From the NCBI GenBank assembly GCA_027382625.1, contig JAJKFJ010021971.1, forward strand, positions 1 to 64,000: 64,000 nt of DNA. The letters run 5' to 3'. Below, piece after piece: positions 46,558 to 58,046 of the stretch (position 1 is its first letter; every line of letters starts with the position of its first letter). The notes under the pieces are model-generated. The model saw only the letters and a list, made by a program, of their open reading frames with translations, searched no databases and was not told the origin of the DNA. The translations under genes were made by a program, and so were the position numbers. Source of the DNA: Tetmemena sp. SeJ-2015. Lineage: Eukaryota; Ciliophora; Spirotrichea; Sporadotrichida; Oxytrichidae.

Positions 46558-49500
46558 TCACTCTAAGCTAATTAGAAGTCTGACGTCGCTCATTATGAAC
46601 TGCATTTTGCTCTGAATCCTTATGACTCTCTCATTTATTTGCTGTTGAGAAGGGGATTAATCAGTTTCACTATCAATCGCATGCAACTTTTCTTCGTCGT
46701 CATCTTCCTCATTTAATTTGAAAAGATTAAGGTTTATGTTTTGATTATTATTATTCACCCTCAGAGAGGGTTGTTTGAATTTAGATGGTATTTATAAGAG
46801 GTTCTTGGTACGAAATTAATTATAAGTATCAACAAAAATAGTAGCAATTATAAGCACGGGTAATCCTATCCTTCTTGACTTAGATAGAGGAATCTAATCT
46901 TAAGTCAGTGGAGGAACCCTGCTTTGCACCTGAGAGGGCGGCAGATTTTGAGAGCCCGAGAGACATTAAGTTCTGCTCAGTGCCTAAGATTATACTATCA
47001 AGCAGTGGATCTACAAAGTGAGAAACCTTCTATTTCTCTTAGTTCTTGAGAGTGTCTTCAAGCTACATAACTCTGATCGGCAGACCGGGAGAACCTGGCG
47101 TGCCAAACTTCAGGGAAGAGGAGGCATCACTGGAGAGAGAGTGCTAAATCAAATCCTTGCTGTCGATACTTAGTGGCTTCAAAAGCTGTTTGCAATTCTA
47201 ACTTGACTCATCTGAATTAATGTGAGCAAATTCTGTGATTGTGCTTTGATCTTGAGCCTGCCTCTTCTGAGTGAGCTTATTTTTAAGTTTCTTATTTCTT
47301 TGCTCATAAGTTTCAAAAGTCTAGCAAGACAAGAAGGTTGCGTGTCTTGAGTTTAGGTCTCTTAAGGACCAGAAGCCCCAAGCATCTTGAAAGATTTCAC
47401 AATGGTTTCTCGAGATCTGAAACTTACTACTCCTTATGTGTTCTGAGTTGACCTTTAAAACGAACACTTAAACTAATTAAGAACCCACTGTCTACTGTCT
47501 ACTATTAACTGCCAATTACAATTGGCTTTGAGCGATCACCCAACTTCATTCTCTTTGAGTACTTCTCACAATTGTTTGGCTTCAAATTTATCTGTAAAAT
47601 GAATAGATGAGAGAACATTCCTTTTATCTTGATACAAGGGATCTTTCCATCTTGGGCCCTATGAACACACTCTTCAACAAAGATGCAGACCTTGGAAGAG
47701 AGGTTCATAAAATCATGCTGCTCAAGTCTATAGGATTATGTCTTATCGTCCAATTTAAAGAAGGATGGCTTGTTATTGCCAGTGTAAACATAACTTAGAC
47801 TTAAATCTTTATACAAGCCCTCTGATTGAGTTAGCTGCAGCTTAAACTGATCTTCATCTACTGAGGATGATGGAAAAATTAAAATCGTAGCTCAATGACT
47901 CTTCTTAGAGTATTCTACATACTTTCTTCTCTCTTCTTACAAGAAAAGAGTTGCTTTAAAAAAAATAATTTTGCTTGATCTTGCCTTTAGCTAAAGCTGG
48001 TTTTTATTAGCTCTAATCTTTTTCATCAGAGACTTCTTGATTTTTTATTTAATTCACTTCTAAACTTAAATTATCTATCTCTAAGTTTTCTACTTGGAGT
48101 GTATAGGATGATTGCTTTTTGACATTTTAAAGGGTAAGAGTTTTGCATTTGGGGGTGCTACTCTCAAGCTTAAAATTCCCTTCACTATCATTAGATAGTA
48201 AGCTTATACTAAAGCTGTAGTTCTTGAGTGGAACTTTGCAATGATAGTCTAGGAGGTAAAAAACTGAGACCACTATGTGCTTTGAGCTGTTTAGGTATGC
48301 TTTAAATTCCTTGCTGTGTTCAACTGGAGTAAGTGCCTTCTTCTACTCATCAGAATTTAGGGGTAATAATACTTTGATGAGATAAATACAACTTAAAATA
48401 TTTTAGAGAAACTAATAAAGCGCAAGATTCTGCTCCAATGAGAGTGAAGTATTTCTTAATGTCTTTGATGAGTATTGGAACTTGCTCTGTCGATAAATAG
48501 AGATTATAGTAGAACTATTCCAAGTCCTTGGTTCCTCTACTCCCTCCTAGAAAAGATACACAATACAAATATAGAGAAACTGCTTCTTAATCTAGCTCAA
48601 TTCCTTAGCATCCCTTTCAACGAAGGCTTCTAAGTTTTTGACTTTAATTACTTGCTTCACCCCTGGGAAGAAATCCCGCGCACTCTTAAATTATTGAAGA
48701 TGAGACTTTCCTCCTTTTCTGTCGTAGTCAGTGCAGCAAAGTTTTTGTAATTTTATGAAATTCTTACTTTCACTGTCCCCTGAGTTAAATTGATTATAGT
48801 GTAATATGAATGTATGCATGAGTTTAAGTACTGTTCCAGAAAACCATCGATGTCTTGCTGTCTGAAACCTTGAATAAGTAACTTGAGCTTCAAGTCGAGG
48901 AGAGAGTTCTCGTTCTTGATATTCTCAACTCCTGCCTCTAGAAACACTTTGACTAAGTATCGTAAGTACTGCAACTGCGTAAGTTTCTAAAGCACTAGAT
49001 TTATCAGCTGACGTTCACCAGCCTATCCTGAGGGAGAGAGCTTGATCTCTGGTACTGATTGAGAGAACTTGATCTCTAGGCTCTCATCTTAAGTTGATTC
49101 AGTTGCCAGGAAATTCATCAAATATAAGGATTCAAATTATTCATAGAGTCAGAGAAGGCGGTAGAATCTCCAAGTGTAGTGTTTCCATCTTCTTCGTCAT
49201 TGTTTAATCCCTTCCCCTGCTTTTGAGGTTTGCCAATTCTAGCTATCTCTTTGATTTGTAGCTCAAGTTCATCAAAAAGAAAACAAGAGCACTCCAGATA
49301 GCCTAACTTAAGCGTCATATTATTGTAAGATATTAGATAGCTCAGGTCACATTGCAGCAAATTCAAAAGCACTTGAGACTTCAGGAGAGCAAGGATGTTC
49401 TTGAAATTTGCGAGAATGCTTGCAAGGAGCTGACAGGGATTGGTTGTCACCTCTTTTGGGGCTTATTAAGAAAATAATAACTTTTAAGCATGTGAAAGTG

Positions 49501-49702
49501 AAGTGATTTGAATATTTTGAATGATCTCTTAGTGTCTCTTTAAGACCTCGTTCATAGTTCTGAAAACGATCCTCAAATGTCCCAGTGAAGGATTCCTGAG
49601 TGCCTGTGGCAAAACCTACTCAATAAGGCTTGCAGTCATGAGTTGTATGATGGTTGATTCTTCGTGATTATTTCCAAATTTTTATCCATGGCCGTCACTT
49701 GT
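46558..49702 (-). CDS. Unrecognised long protein with helical and disordered parts
   Basis: I do not recognise this protein. It starts near the ATG at about 49702 (MDKNLEIITKNQPSYNS). The N-terminal third is helical and leucine-rich (CQLLASILANFKNILALLKS, LNLLQCDLSYLISYNNMTLK, FLFDELELQIKEIARIGKPQ). The middle has segments such as LQYLRYLVKVFLEAGVENIK and SLLDLKLKLLIQGFRQQDID that could be LRR- or HEAT-like. The C-terminal part is charged and Ser-rich (YEQRNKKLKNKLTQKRQAQD, SSDASSSLKFGTPGSPGLPI) and ends SDVRLLISLE at TGA 46558. Several frame changes need introns that were not all placed, so the stretch could also hold two genes. No catalytic motif is visible. Confidence 0.5.
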
Positions 49703-49888
49703 TGATAAAATTATAAATTACTTTGGCTTTAATTAAATTAGTTAAATAGCCACGTGCCTTTTATTTTTGCGAATTTCTTATTTAAATTTGTCAAAATTCA
49801 GCATCATCAACATGATGAGAAGAGAAATGCTACTTAAATTTAATCAGTAATTATTGCTTTGAATTGCTTCATGTGTTAAATGATTGCA

Positions 49889-52671
49889 TCATTAATGTGC
49901 GACCACTTCAAGCGTGAGAGACTTATCTCTCTGCTTCTTGGCCTTGCTTTCTCTGAGCTGACTTGTCTTTGTGTGGAAGTTTTTGAAGATCTTACCCTTG
50001 GTTCCTTTATCCTTGAACTCACTCGTCTTGTATGAGATAGTTTAGTTAAGTTAGTTGAGCGCCTTTGGGTGATAGCGAGCCATCCTCTCATGGAAGTCAC
50101 CAGGGTGCTACACCAGTCGGGGCGAGAAAGAATGAGAGAGAATCTCGTGGATGTTGTCTGAGGCCAAAGTTTACTTGCCGTGTCAGTCAGGCGAGGAGAT
50201 CTTTTGTAGTCTGGTTAGTTGCCGGTGCTTAAAGTCTCTGTGCATGCCTATTGTGTTCAGCATGTAGTCTTTCTCTACTGAGATCTTGCCCTCATCGGGG
50301 TCCTTGATCTCAGGTGGCAGCACACTTAGGTGCCCAATAGTGGTCTTTCTCATCTTAGGCAGCTGCTGCAAAATGTTCCCAAACTTTTGATTGAACTCCT
50401 CTTGATGGTCACTCTTAACCAGACCCGTATCACCTAAGGACTGATTATTAATTTTACTCAAAGATTATTTGATTTGTCTGGAGAGCCCTGCATGCCAGTG
50501 ACTCTGTGTTTGTCATAGAACTCCTTCGCTCGCTTCATGTGGCTGTTTTAGAAGGGGTCGATGCCTCGCCTTCTTTCCTCCGCTAGGTTGCAGAATTCCA
50601 AATAGCTGATGTACCCATCGCGGTCCTGGTCGAGACTCTCAAACACGTCAGAGATATCCTTCGTTGTCAGCTTCAACCTCAGATTGTCCAGTCCAATCAC
50701 AAAGTCATTGAAAGAGATCAATAAAGAAAAGAATATAATAGTTTAATATATTTAGTTTATCTAGCTGGTGGTGAGGCAGGCAAAAAACTTGTAGGCGTGG
50801 TTGATCTTGTCGAACTTCTCGTGAACCTTGGTCCATATCATCTAGTACAGCCTGTAGATGTCGCTCTTCACCAGCTGTGAGTGAGTCTTGTGGAACTCCA
50901 AAGAACTGTTAAAGTCCTATGCCTGAGTACCAGTGAACACCTAACAAAATAAAGTTCATAATTAACTTTTTATTTTCACCTTGTACATGTTAGTGGACTC
51001 GTTGGAGTCTCTCTTGACCTGGACTGGTCAGTAGTGGCACAGGTTGAAGAAGTTATCTATTTCTGTCTTTGAAAAAGAGTCTGGTTGCGAAGATATGCTC
51101 TTTCTCCTCTGCTGCTGAGAAGCCTTAGAATTGTTTTCCTAGACAGTTATATAAAAAGAATAAAGAGTTCACTTAAATTTAGTTTCTTTGTGGTTGACGA
51201 GGTGAATAGCCCAACTAACTCTTCTATTATGTGGCTCCTCTGCTGTGGCAAATTTAAGGTGAAGCTTAAGATTGACTTGAATTCAAAAATACATGCTCTT
51301 ATATTCTTTATTATAATTCCTCAATGGGGATCTCGCTCTTAGTAAAGAGCTTGTTCCTGAACATCTCCAGTTTCCTGATGTCCACTCCGGCGGTCTGAAT
51401 CGCCCTCAATCTAAACTCTAACATAAGTAACGAGTAACTTACAGATCAGTAATATTTTTGAAACGATGAGGCTCTTGCTCATGAATCTGAGCTATCTTCT
51501 GATGAAAGACCAGCACCTGCTGAGTCTTATGCTGCACTGTCTTCGGATTATTTCCAGGATAGAATTTGAAATTTTCATTCATGACTGTGTAAAAAGCCTT
51601 TTAGTTATTATCAAGTGGAGCTAGCTTTGTCTTTGAGAACAGGTTAATTGCCTCAAATTGGTTCTTTGGAATTGATAAAGAAATAAAATATGCGGCCCCT
51701 CATTTTAGAGGAGGGCAGTATCTTTTTAATCTCTTCTACATTGAACTAAAAATAACTATTTATATTCAAAGGACTTGTTGTTAATTTGTAAATTAAGAGC
51801 GTTTATATTCCCTTGGCTATTTTCATTCTCTGCTATCTGCACCTGACTATCGTTTATTAGACTTCTACTCGTCCTTGAATTCGCTCTATTAAAGGAAGAA
51901 TTAAATCACTACTGACTATAGTCTATTGTTGTTGACTACAGCAGTTTCATTCTTGCTGAAGAGTCTGCTGAAGCCTGAAAGCAGACTTAGATTATCCAGC
52001 TTCTTGGCCACTCTTGGAGAGTACTCACTGTTCAGGAAATTCTTGATTGACTGTACCTTTTTATCTTAAAAGATACACCAAAAGACATTCTACAAATCTT
52101 GGTCACCTCTTGAATCCTAAAGCTTCTTGAGGTCTCTGAGAATCCACTGAGGAAGCTAACCCTCGCTAAGCTTTTAGTTCAAGATAGTGATATCTAGAGT
52201 AAGTGCGGGCACTGCCTTCTTGTAGAGGATCTTCTCGGTGCCTACAGCACCCTTTACAAACTTCTATCTGAGTCTCTGTCTGTCACCGTCCTTGAGTGCG
52301 ATGTGATGCATCTTGAGGATGTCGTCAAAGAGCTGCAGCATCACGTACTCGCTGTGCTCCACGTCGATGTTCTTGAGCAGCTGCTTCACTTTCACCTTGA
52401 CCCGGCTTGCTTTTTGCATGGCCTACAGGATTTATTCGTCCTGCAGTTGGCTCCTGAGGAGAGCTTCTTGAAGATAGTGCTTCTAAGGTTGCTATTGCTG
52501 ATCCTTGTGAGTGGAATTGAGTTAGGAATTCAGAGCACGAGATGGCTTCAGATTCACTGGGCTGGGCTGCTGAGATCTGAGTTCCAGTTTTTTCTAATTA
52601 CAAACGTTAAGAGCAAAGAATTCAAGACAAAATGGGATTACCAGGTTTTAGTTAGTCAATAGCAGAGACAT
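49889..52671 (-). CDS. EF-hand calcium-binding protein
   Basis: The start is the ATG at 52671 (MSLLLTNQ), followed by an intron ending GTTTGTAATTAG. The next exon opens KKLELRSQQPSPVNLKPSRA and continues into a Gln-rich helix. The middle part is helical (KVKVKQLLKNIDVEHSEYVM, LYKKAVPALTLDITILNQKL). An EF-hand lies at about 50640-50570: the helix LTTKDISDVFESL precedes the loop DQDRDGYISYLE, which has canonical ligands at positions 1, 3, 5, 7, 9 and 12. SFNDFVIGLDNLR just upstream looks like the end of a second, degenerate hand. The C-terminus (EEFNQKFGNILQQLPKMRKT, GDFHERMARYHPKALN) contains SPD-TGA-HGKQTLASDN, where the TGA (50183) reads as Trp. It ends at the TGA at 49889. A calcium-regulated cytoskeletal or signalling role is inferred from the EF-hand only. 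Confidence 0.65.
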
Positions 52672-53443
52672 TTGAAGAAGTAGTTGCTTAGTAGCTGAGA
52701 TAATGATAAATGGGGGTTGCAAAAATTTCTTGCTTCTTATTATTGTGTGCTATATTTTATTTCTGCAATAATAAACCTATAATTCATTAAATTAGGAATC
52801 ATTTGACTGCCAGTAAATTGGTGTTAGAAATGATGAATAATGTTTATGAAAATATCTCTAAAGAATAGCAATTGATAATTGACAGGTCAACTAAAAGCAA
52901 TTTGTTGAGCCGCTTGTCTTGTTGATAGTGGAATAATAGAAAACCCTTTAATAGAATGAGTGAGATAATATCCTTCCCAAGATATCATATAATCTGTGAG
53001 CTGCTTGCTTGGTGTCAACATAGTCATGGTTATATTTACAGGCTGTTGATGTTGTAGGAGGTGGGTGGTTGTGTTAGTTGATACTGTTGTTATATATTAG
53101 AATTACTAGATTACATATATCTTATAGGAGGAGAGAATTGGAGTTTATAGAGAGTAAGTGTCCCAATTAGATTTAGCCATGTGCCTTCACATTGATTAGT
53201 TTCATTCATTAAATTAGAGAGAATATATCAATTTTAGATTCCTTTTCTTCTTCGCTACTTGAAAGCTCTGCACTTATAGAAGATGATGATGAGGAACTTA
53301 GAAGTCATTTAAAAATGTGAATAGGATTATCAAAATTTAAAGTTCAGGTTCCTTAAGATTCTTGTCAAGTGCACTTTCTGAATGAAGATACTGCGAAAAT
53401 TAGGTAGGCTCAACTTCACTAAACTTGTCTTGTCTTTGATAAC
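52672..53443. other. Intergenic region between EF-hand gene and transporter array
   Basis: About 770 bp of AT-rich sequence. The right part could contain a C-terminal exon of the first ammonium transporter if the TGA at 53444 is read through. Otherwise nothing is seen. Confidence 0.35.
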
Positions 53444-55616
53444 TCAATAGCTGTGAAGGGACGATCGATGGCTTGGAAAATTAATTAGCAAACTGTCTCT
53501 AGTTATTCCGACTCTCCTCTTACCTCGTGCTTTCTCATTCAACTGCAAATAGAAATACATTAACTCTTAACACAAAATTGCACCTTAGTAAGAATTCTCT
53601 TTGATCTACAGTTCTTCGCCGAGGTCGTTTGATACCTTGGGTGTTAACTCTCCCAAATGAGCGCTCTCGTATTTGTGCGTACCCGAATACTGGTGATTAG
53701 TTAAATGCATTCGGCCGAAGTCTCCAGCTAACACCACCGACCTCATCAGCTCGAAAGTGTTATCATTTGGATTTATGTAATTCTAGCCCTCATCCAAGTT
53801 GTCTTAATTCTACGTGTCTTGATCCTGCTTGCCTAGATTGAAAACGAAAACTTTACTTGCTATGAATGAGAATTGATTGTTGTCCTCTGACTGGTCAGAC
53901 GCGACAAACTTGATCTTTGAGCTCTCCTCATGGAGCATATTGTCAAGTCCTATGATTTCTAAGATGGCGGGCACCCTCAGTCGCTTGTTTTTGTTTATGT
54001 AGTAGAAGTAGGGGAATGAAACCACTGAAATCCACAGGAATAAACACATATGAATGAATGACTTAACAAATGGATTCTTGATTTGATTTAGAGAGCGCTC
54101 CCAAAAGCTAAATGCCAAGTTGCTAGGCGTTGCCAGTGTATAAGAGACCCTTGTCTACATCGAATAATCCAACTGGCACCAAGCCAAGCAAACCACAAAA
54201 GGCATGGATCATAGTTGCATCGACAGGGTCGTCAACTTTCAGCTTTACCATCACCCAACAGCTGAATATATACCAAAAGCCACTGATTAATCCTATAGCT
54301 GAGGCTGCATACGGTTCTACATTAATTTCAAATTTGAAATAATTATCTTAAAACTTATTTAATGCAATTATTGCAAGGACCTGTTATAGCAACGTGACCA
54401 GCTAGTAATCCATTGATGAATTAGCAGGGTTAAAGTTGTTAACTGGACTCACCTTACTCATGAAGTAAGGTTTGAAAGTGAAGACCACAAGTGCGGAGAC
54501 AGTTCCACAGAGCAAAGTATTTAGTATGATCTTTTGCGGAATATTGGCTGAGTTTAACTCTGTTATGGAATAGGCTGAAGAGCCATTGAAGAAGAACCAA
54601 GCGATCCACAAAAGCAGAGACCCTATTCCATATTCGTCATTGATCTGTATCCTCTTTCAAAAATTTCCAAAAATTACATCTTCTTCTTTACACTTTGTTT
54701 ACTAAAAATTTTGCTTTAGGTTATGATCGTAGATGAGGATCATATGCTTGACTGTTTTATCCTTTAGCTTTTCAAATTCCTTTAGCTTCCTCTTGAAAAT
54801 CTTAATCCTCCTACACATAGGAAAGGCTTATGATTCTGCGAAGCTGATTTTTACATCCTCAACCGATCGATCCCCACCTATCGACCTAACTTTGGAACTC
54901 ATTCGTTTCCTGGCTTTAATCTCCTCCTCTGTCAGTTTCTCTATGTGAGTACGATCGAAGAAACCAATCCCTCCAAAACCACGCAGCTCCTCCAATCAGA
55001 TGCACGCATCCGCTTCCCGCAAAGTAATGGAACCCTGTTCTCTGAAGGAAGCCACCTCCCCAGGCCCAGCCAGCATTCACTGGCTATATAAAGCCAGTCA
55101 TAATCATGGAGTAGACTACATAGGTATCCATATAGGTTCGCTCAGCAATACTGCCACTCACAAGTGTAGTGCAGCTTGCACAGAAGCTAAAGAGGAAGAT
55201 CCATCGAGTGTAGTCAGCACTGCTGACCCATAAATTAAACGATGGAAGAAATAAAGTATAAAATGAAATTTACCTTGGCCTATTATTCCACTTTGCTAGT
55301 CCTGCATGAGACCATAGCCTGATATGTAGAACACTATCGCACCACTAAATGTGTCTATTACGTTTTTCACCAACACGTTGGCTGCGTTCTTATTTCTCAC
55401 TGACCCAGACTCCAACAGAGCGAATCCTATTTCATTCATCAGAATCATAATCGAAGAAGTTAGCAGCAATAAAGTATATTTTAAATAAATTTAGATCCAG
55501 GCTGTGTTGATAGGATCATCAACTAGCTTGAACATGTTATCGATCTCCTTTACTGATGCGATGTAAATTGTGCTATATAAGTTTCTCATTTCTTTAATTA
55601 CTAATTCTCCCAACAT
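53444..55616 (-). CDS. Ammonium transporter (Amt/Mep family), copy A
   Basis: Amt proteins conduct ammonium/ammonia through 11 membrane helices. The start is the ATG at 55616 (MLGELVIKEMRNLYSTIYIA). Family features in order are GFALLESGSVRNKNAANVLV, SGSIAERTYMDTYVVYSMIM, NAGWAWGGGFLQRTGFHYFA, GSGCVHLIGG, WIAWFFFNGSSAYSI, GHVAITGPCNN and HAFCGLLGLVPVGLFDV. YTGN and RVPAILEIIGLDNMLHEESS follow, the latter being the cytoplasmic gate-type C-terminus. The loop after the fifth helix carries a long basic insertion (KARKRMSSKVRSIGGDRSVE, KEFEKLKDKTVKHMI). One-base shifts occur near 54412 and 55000. A TAG replaces the usual Tyr in the FIYPV motif. The acidic, Asn-rich C-terminal tail runs to TGA 53444. 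It lies downstream of copy B in the same orientation, with 61 bp between genes. Confidence 0.85.
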
Positions 55617-55677
55617 TTTAGAGAAATTTTAAACTCTTTGACATAGTTGAGAAAATGATGAGTGGAATATAATCAAA

Positions 55678-57853
55678 TCATCTTTAGCTTGGTTACTGTT
55701 TGTGATTTCTGTTAGCATGCTCTCTCTATTTCTGCTCTATTTTATTGATCATATCGTTGCTGAGTAGGTCAGTGTCACCATGCATCAGCACGTCGATCCC
55801 TGTGATCTCATAGATGTGTCCCACTCTAAATTTTAATTAAAATATGGTTAAGGAGTAGTTAATTTATTGAGGTTCTTCAGAGTGAAGAAGTAGCAAAGCT
55901 TATGCCAGCTGACCAGATGGAAATTGCAACGCATCCATAAAATTAGGCTAGAAGTAAGGAGCCGTTTCCCGTAAAGAAGAGGCCTTACTAATTGTGGAAA
56001 AGACCTACAGAGAGCACACCCCATAATCCACAGAAAGCGTGTATCTAAGCAGCCTCAAGAGGGTCAATTACAATGTTATACTTTAATTTCTAAGTCATCT
56101 ATCTTGAGATGGATCAAAAGCCTACAAGCCAGGTAGTGCCAAGGCTCAACAGTGTCTGCTCTTCTAGTGATAAAAACTAATCCAACTATCAGTTAATTTC
56201 AAGTTGATTGCACTGGATATCGGTTAGTCAAGTCACTATTTCCCATTATCAAAGGTCAAAACAAAAACACACTCACGCAAGATGCTCTTGAGGAGATGAT
56301 TGTATTCATAATCACTTTCTAAGGCAAGATGCTAGTCTTCTTAAAAGTTATTCCCATGCTTGATCAAACATATAAAGATAAGCTAGCATATCCAAAGGAA
56401 GAGAGTCCCTTGTACTATCAAAGGAACGCTGTTAGGTCTAAAAGCTGATGTTTTTTATCATAGAGATCTAAAATTTGCTTAAGCTGCCTATCATCCACCA
56501 ATTTGAACTCTGGGAACTTCTCTCTAATCTTTTCCATCTTCTCTTTTAATCTAGGGCTTAGAAATAGAGAGCCATAGCTCCCTTACCAGTTCTAACAAAA
56601 TCCATGCAGCCATTAAGTTCTGTCTTCATAGCAACTGGATTATAGTGGAATTTAGGTACTGATGCAGACTACTCCTCCTTAAAATCGTAAGGTTCATCGT
56701 TGTATTGCATTTCATTGGGGTTGTGTTCAGGTGATAGCACTGGCAAATGAAGTTGTTTAAATTCATGCTCTAACTTTCTCTTAGTTGGTTCATCGTTCTC
56801 CAAAATATCGTTCTTTTTATTCAAGAAGCTTTGATCCTGGGAGACGATGCTATAGGAGCGCCTGTTCTTGATAACGATTTCACTTTGCATTTGCTCTATG
56901 TCCTTTAAGTCATCATCATACCCTGCCTCTTAAAGCCCTTTCCCGATGTCTGATTCATCTATAGACATCTTTCTTGACTTCGCTTTGGATATTATGTCTA
57001 AGTATGAACAAAGATAAAGGAAATGTTTATGTCCTTGAGTTAAAAGTCCTCCTGCGCAGCATTAGAGTTGTGCTCGAACTTCTATCCCTAAGAGAAGTCA
57101 CTTGGTTTCCTATTCTTAAAAGCCCTGCCTTTATTTCTACCACCGTTGCTTCAGAAAAACTTGTTCGAATCAGACTGATCAGTAGAGGTGTATTAGTTTT
57201 AAAGTCTACTAGAGTACAGAGAATTCTATTATCCAGCATGGTTACCAGACTAACCGAATATCCCAAGTCGGGGCCCAATGATTATAGTACCGACGAGTCC
57301 ACTTACTCCCCCAGTAGGTGAACAAAGTCTGCCCCACCAAAATCTTTAAAGCCATAATAGTGCAACCAACCACCTCCGATAGTCCATGAAGCTACCACTG
57401 GTAGATGATAGCAGTCATAACCATTGCAAAGAACATGTAATTGTCCACGAATGTCCTCTCTGCCAAGCTACCAGCAACGATAGTAATTATTTTTGAGCAG
57501 ACAGAGTACTGATAGATCCAATATAGGTAATCCTTCTGAGTGAAGTTCATAGATGCGAAGGAAGCCTTTCCAATCACCCCTCCCTGTGCGTTTTTTGCAA
57601 TACCATAGCCAACTAAGTAATAGCTAATCGCTCCCACATAGGTGTCAAGCATATTCTTTAGTAAAATGTTTGAGGAGTTTTTAAGTATGACTGTGCCTGC
57701 TTCTAACATGGCGAAACCCATTTGCATTAGGAAAATGAAGATTGAACACACTAGTGTCCACACAAGATCTACGTCGTCATAGAGTTTATTCATTAGAGAA
57801 TCTACATCTGACTAGCTGTGGTATTCAGACCTGTTAAACGGAGCCTCATCCAT
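55678..57853 (-). CDS. Ammonium transporter (Amt/Mep family), copy B, possibly decaying
   Basis: The start is the ATG at 57853 (MDEAPFNRSEYHSQSDVDSL). GFAMLEAGTVILKNSSNILL, AGSLAERTFVDNYMFFAMVM, SWTIGGGWLHYYGFKDFGGA, HLLGGVSGLVGTIIIGPRLG, TLFLWIC, SCVSVFLF, IHAFCGLWGVLSVGLF and GHIYEITGIDVLMHGDTDLL identify the family. An insertion of about 200 residues between the fifth and sixth core helices is rich in Asn, Lys and Ser (SEIVIKNRRSYSIVSQDQSF, KRKLEHEFKQLHLPVLSPEH). The frame needs one extra C near 57395, one extra G in the run 57308-57312 and further shifts near 56080 and 55895. In the WxxWFFFNGSS motif the second Trp is TAG and the Gly is TGA. The Lys of the following FKP is also TGA. So the copy may be a pseudogene, or sequence errors exaggerate the damage. 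The stop is TGA at 55678. Confidence 0.75.
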
Positions 57854-58046
57854 TTAAAGCAGTCAAAATATAATTAGAATTGTTAAGTTTTGCAGTCGAT
57901 TATCTGCTGAGCCGAATAGTTATTCTGCTAACATTTATTGCTAATTTTACTTTATAAAATCCAATTTATAATTTTGTTAGTTATTAATTAGTGAAAGGTA
58001 ACTTTGATAATTAACTTCGGCTTTTATAGTTGATATTATCTTAATC

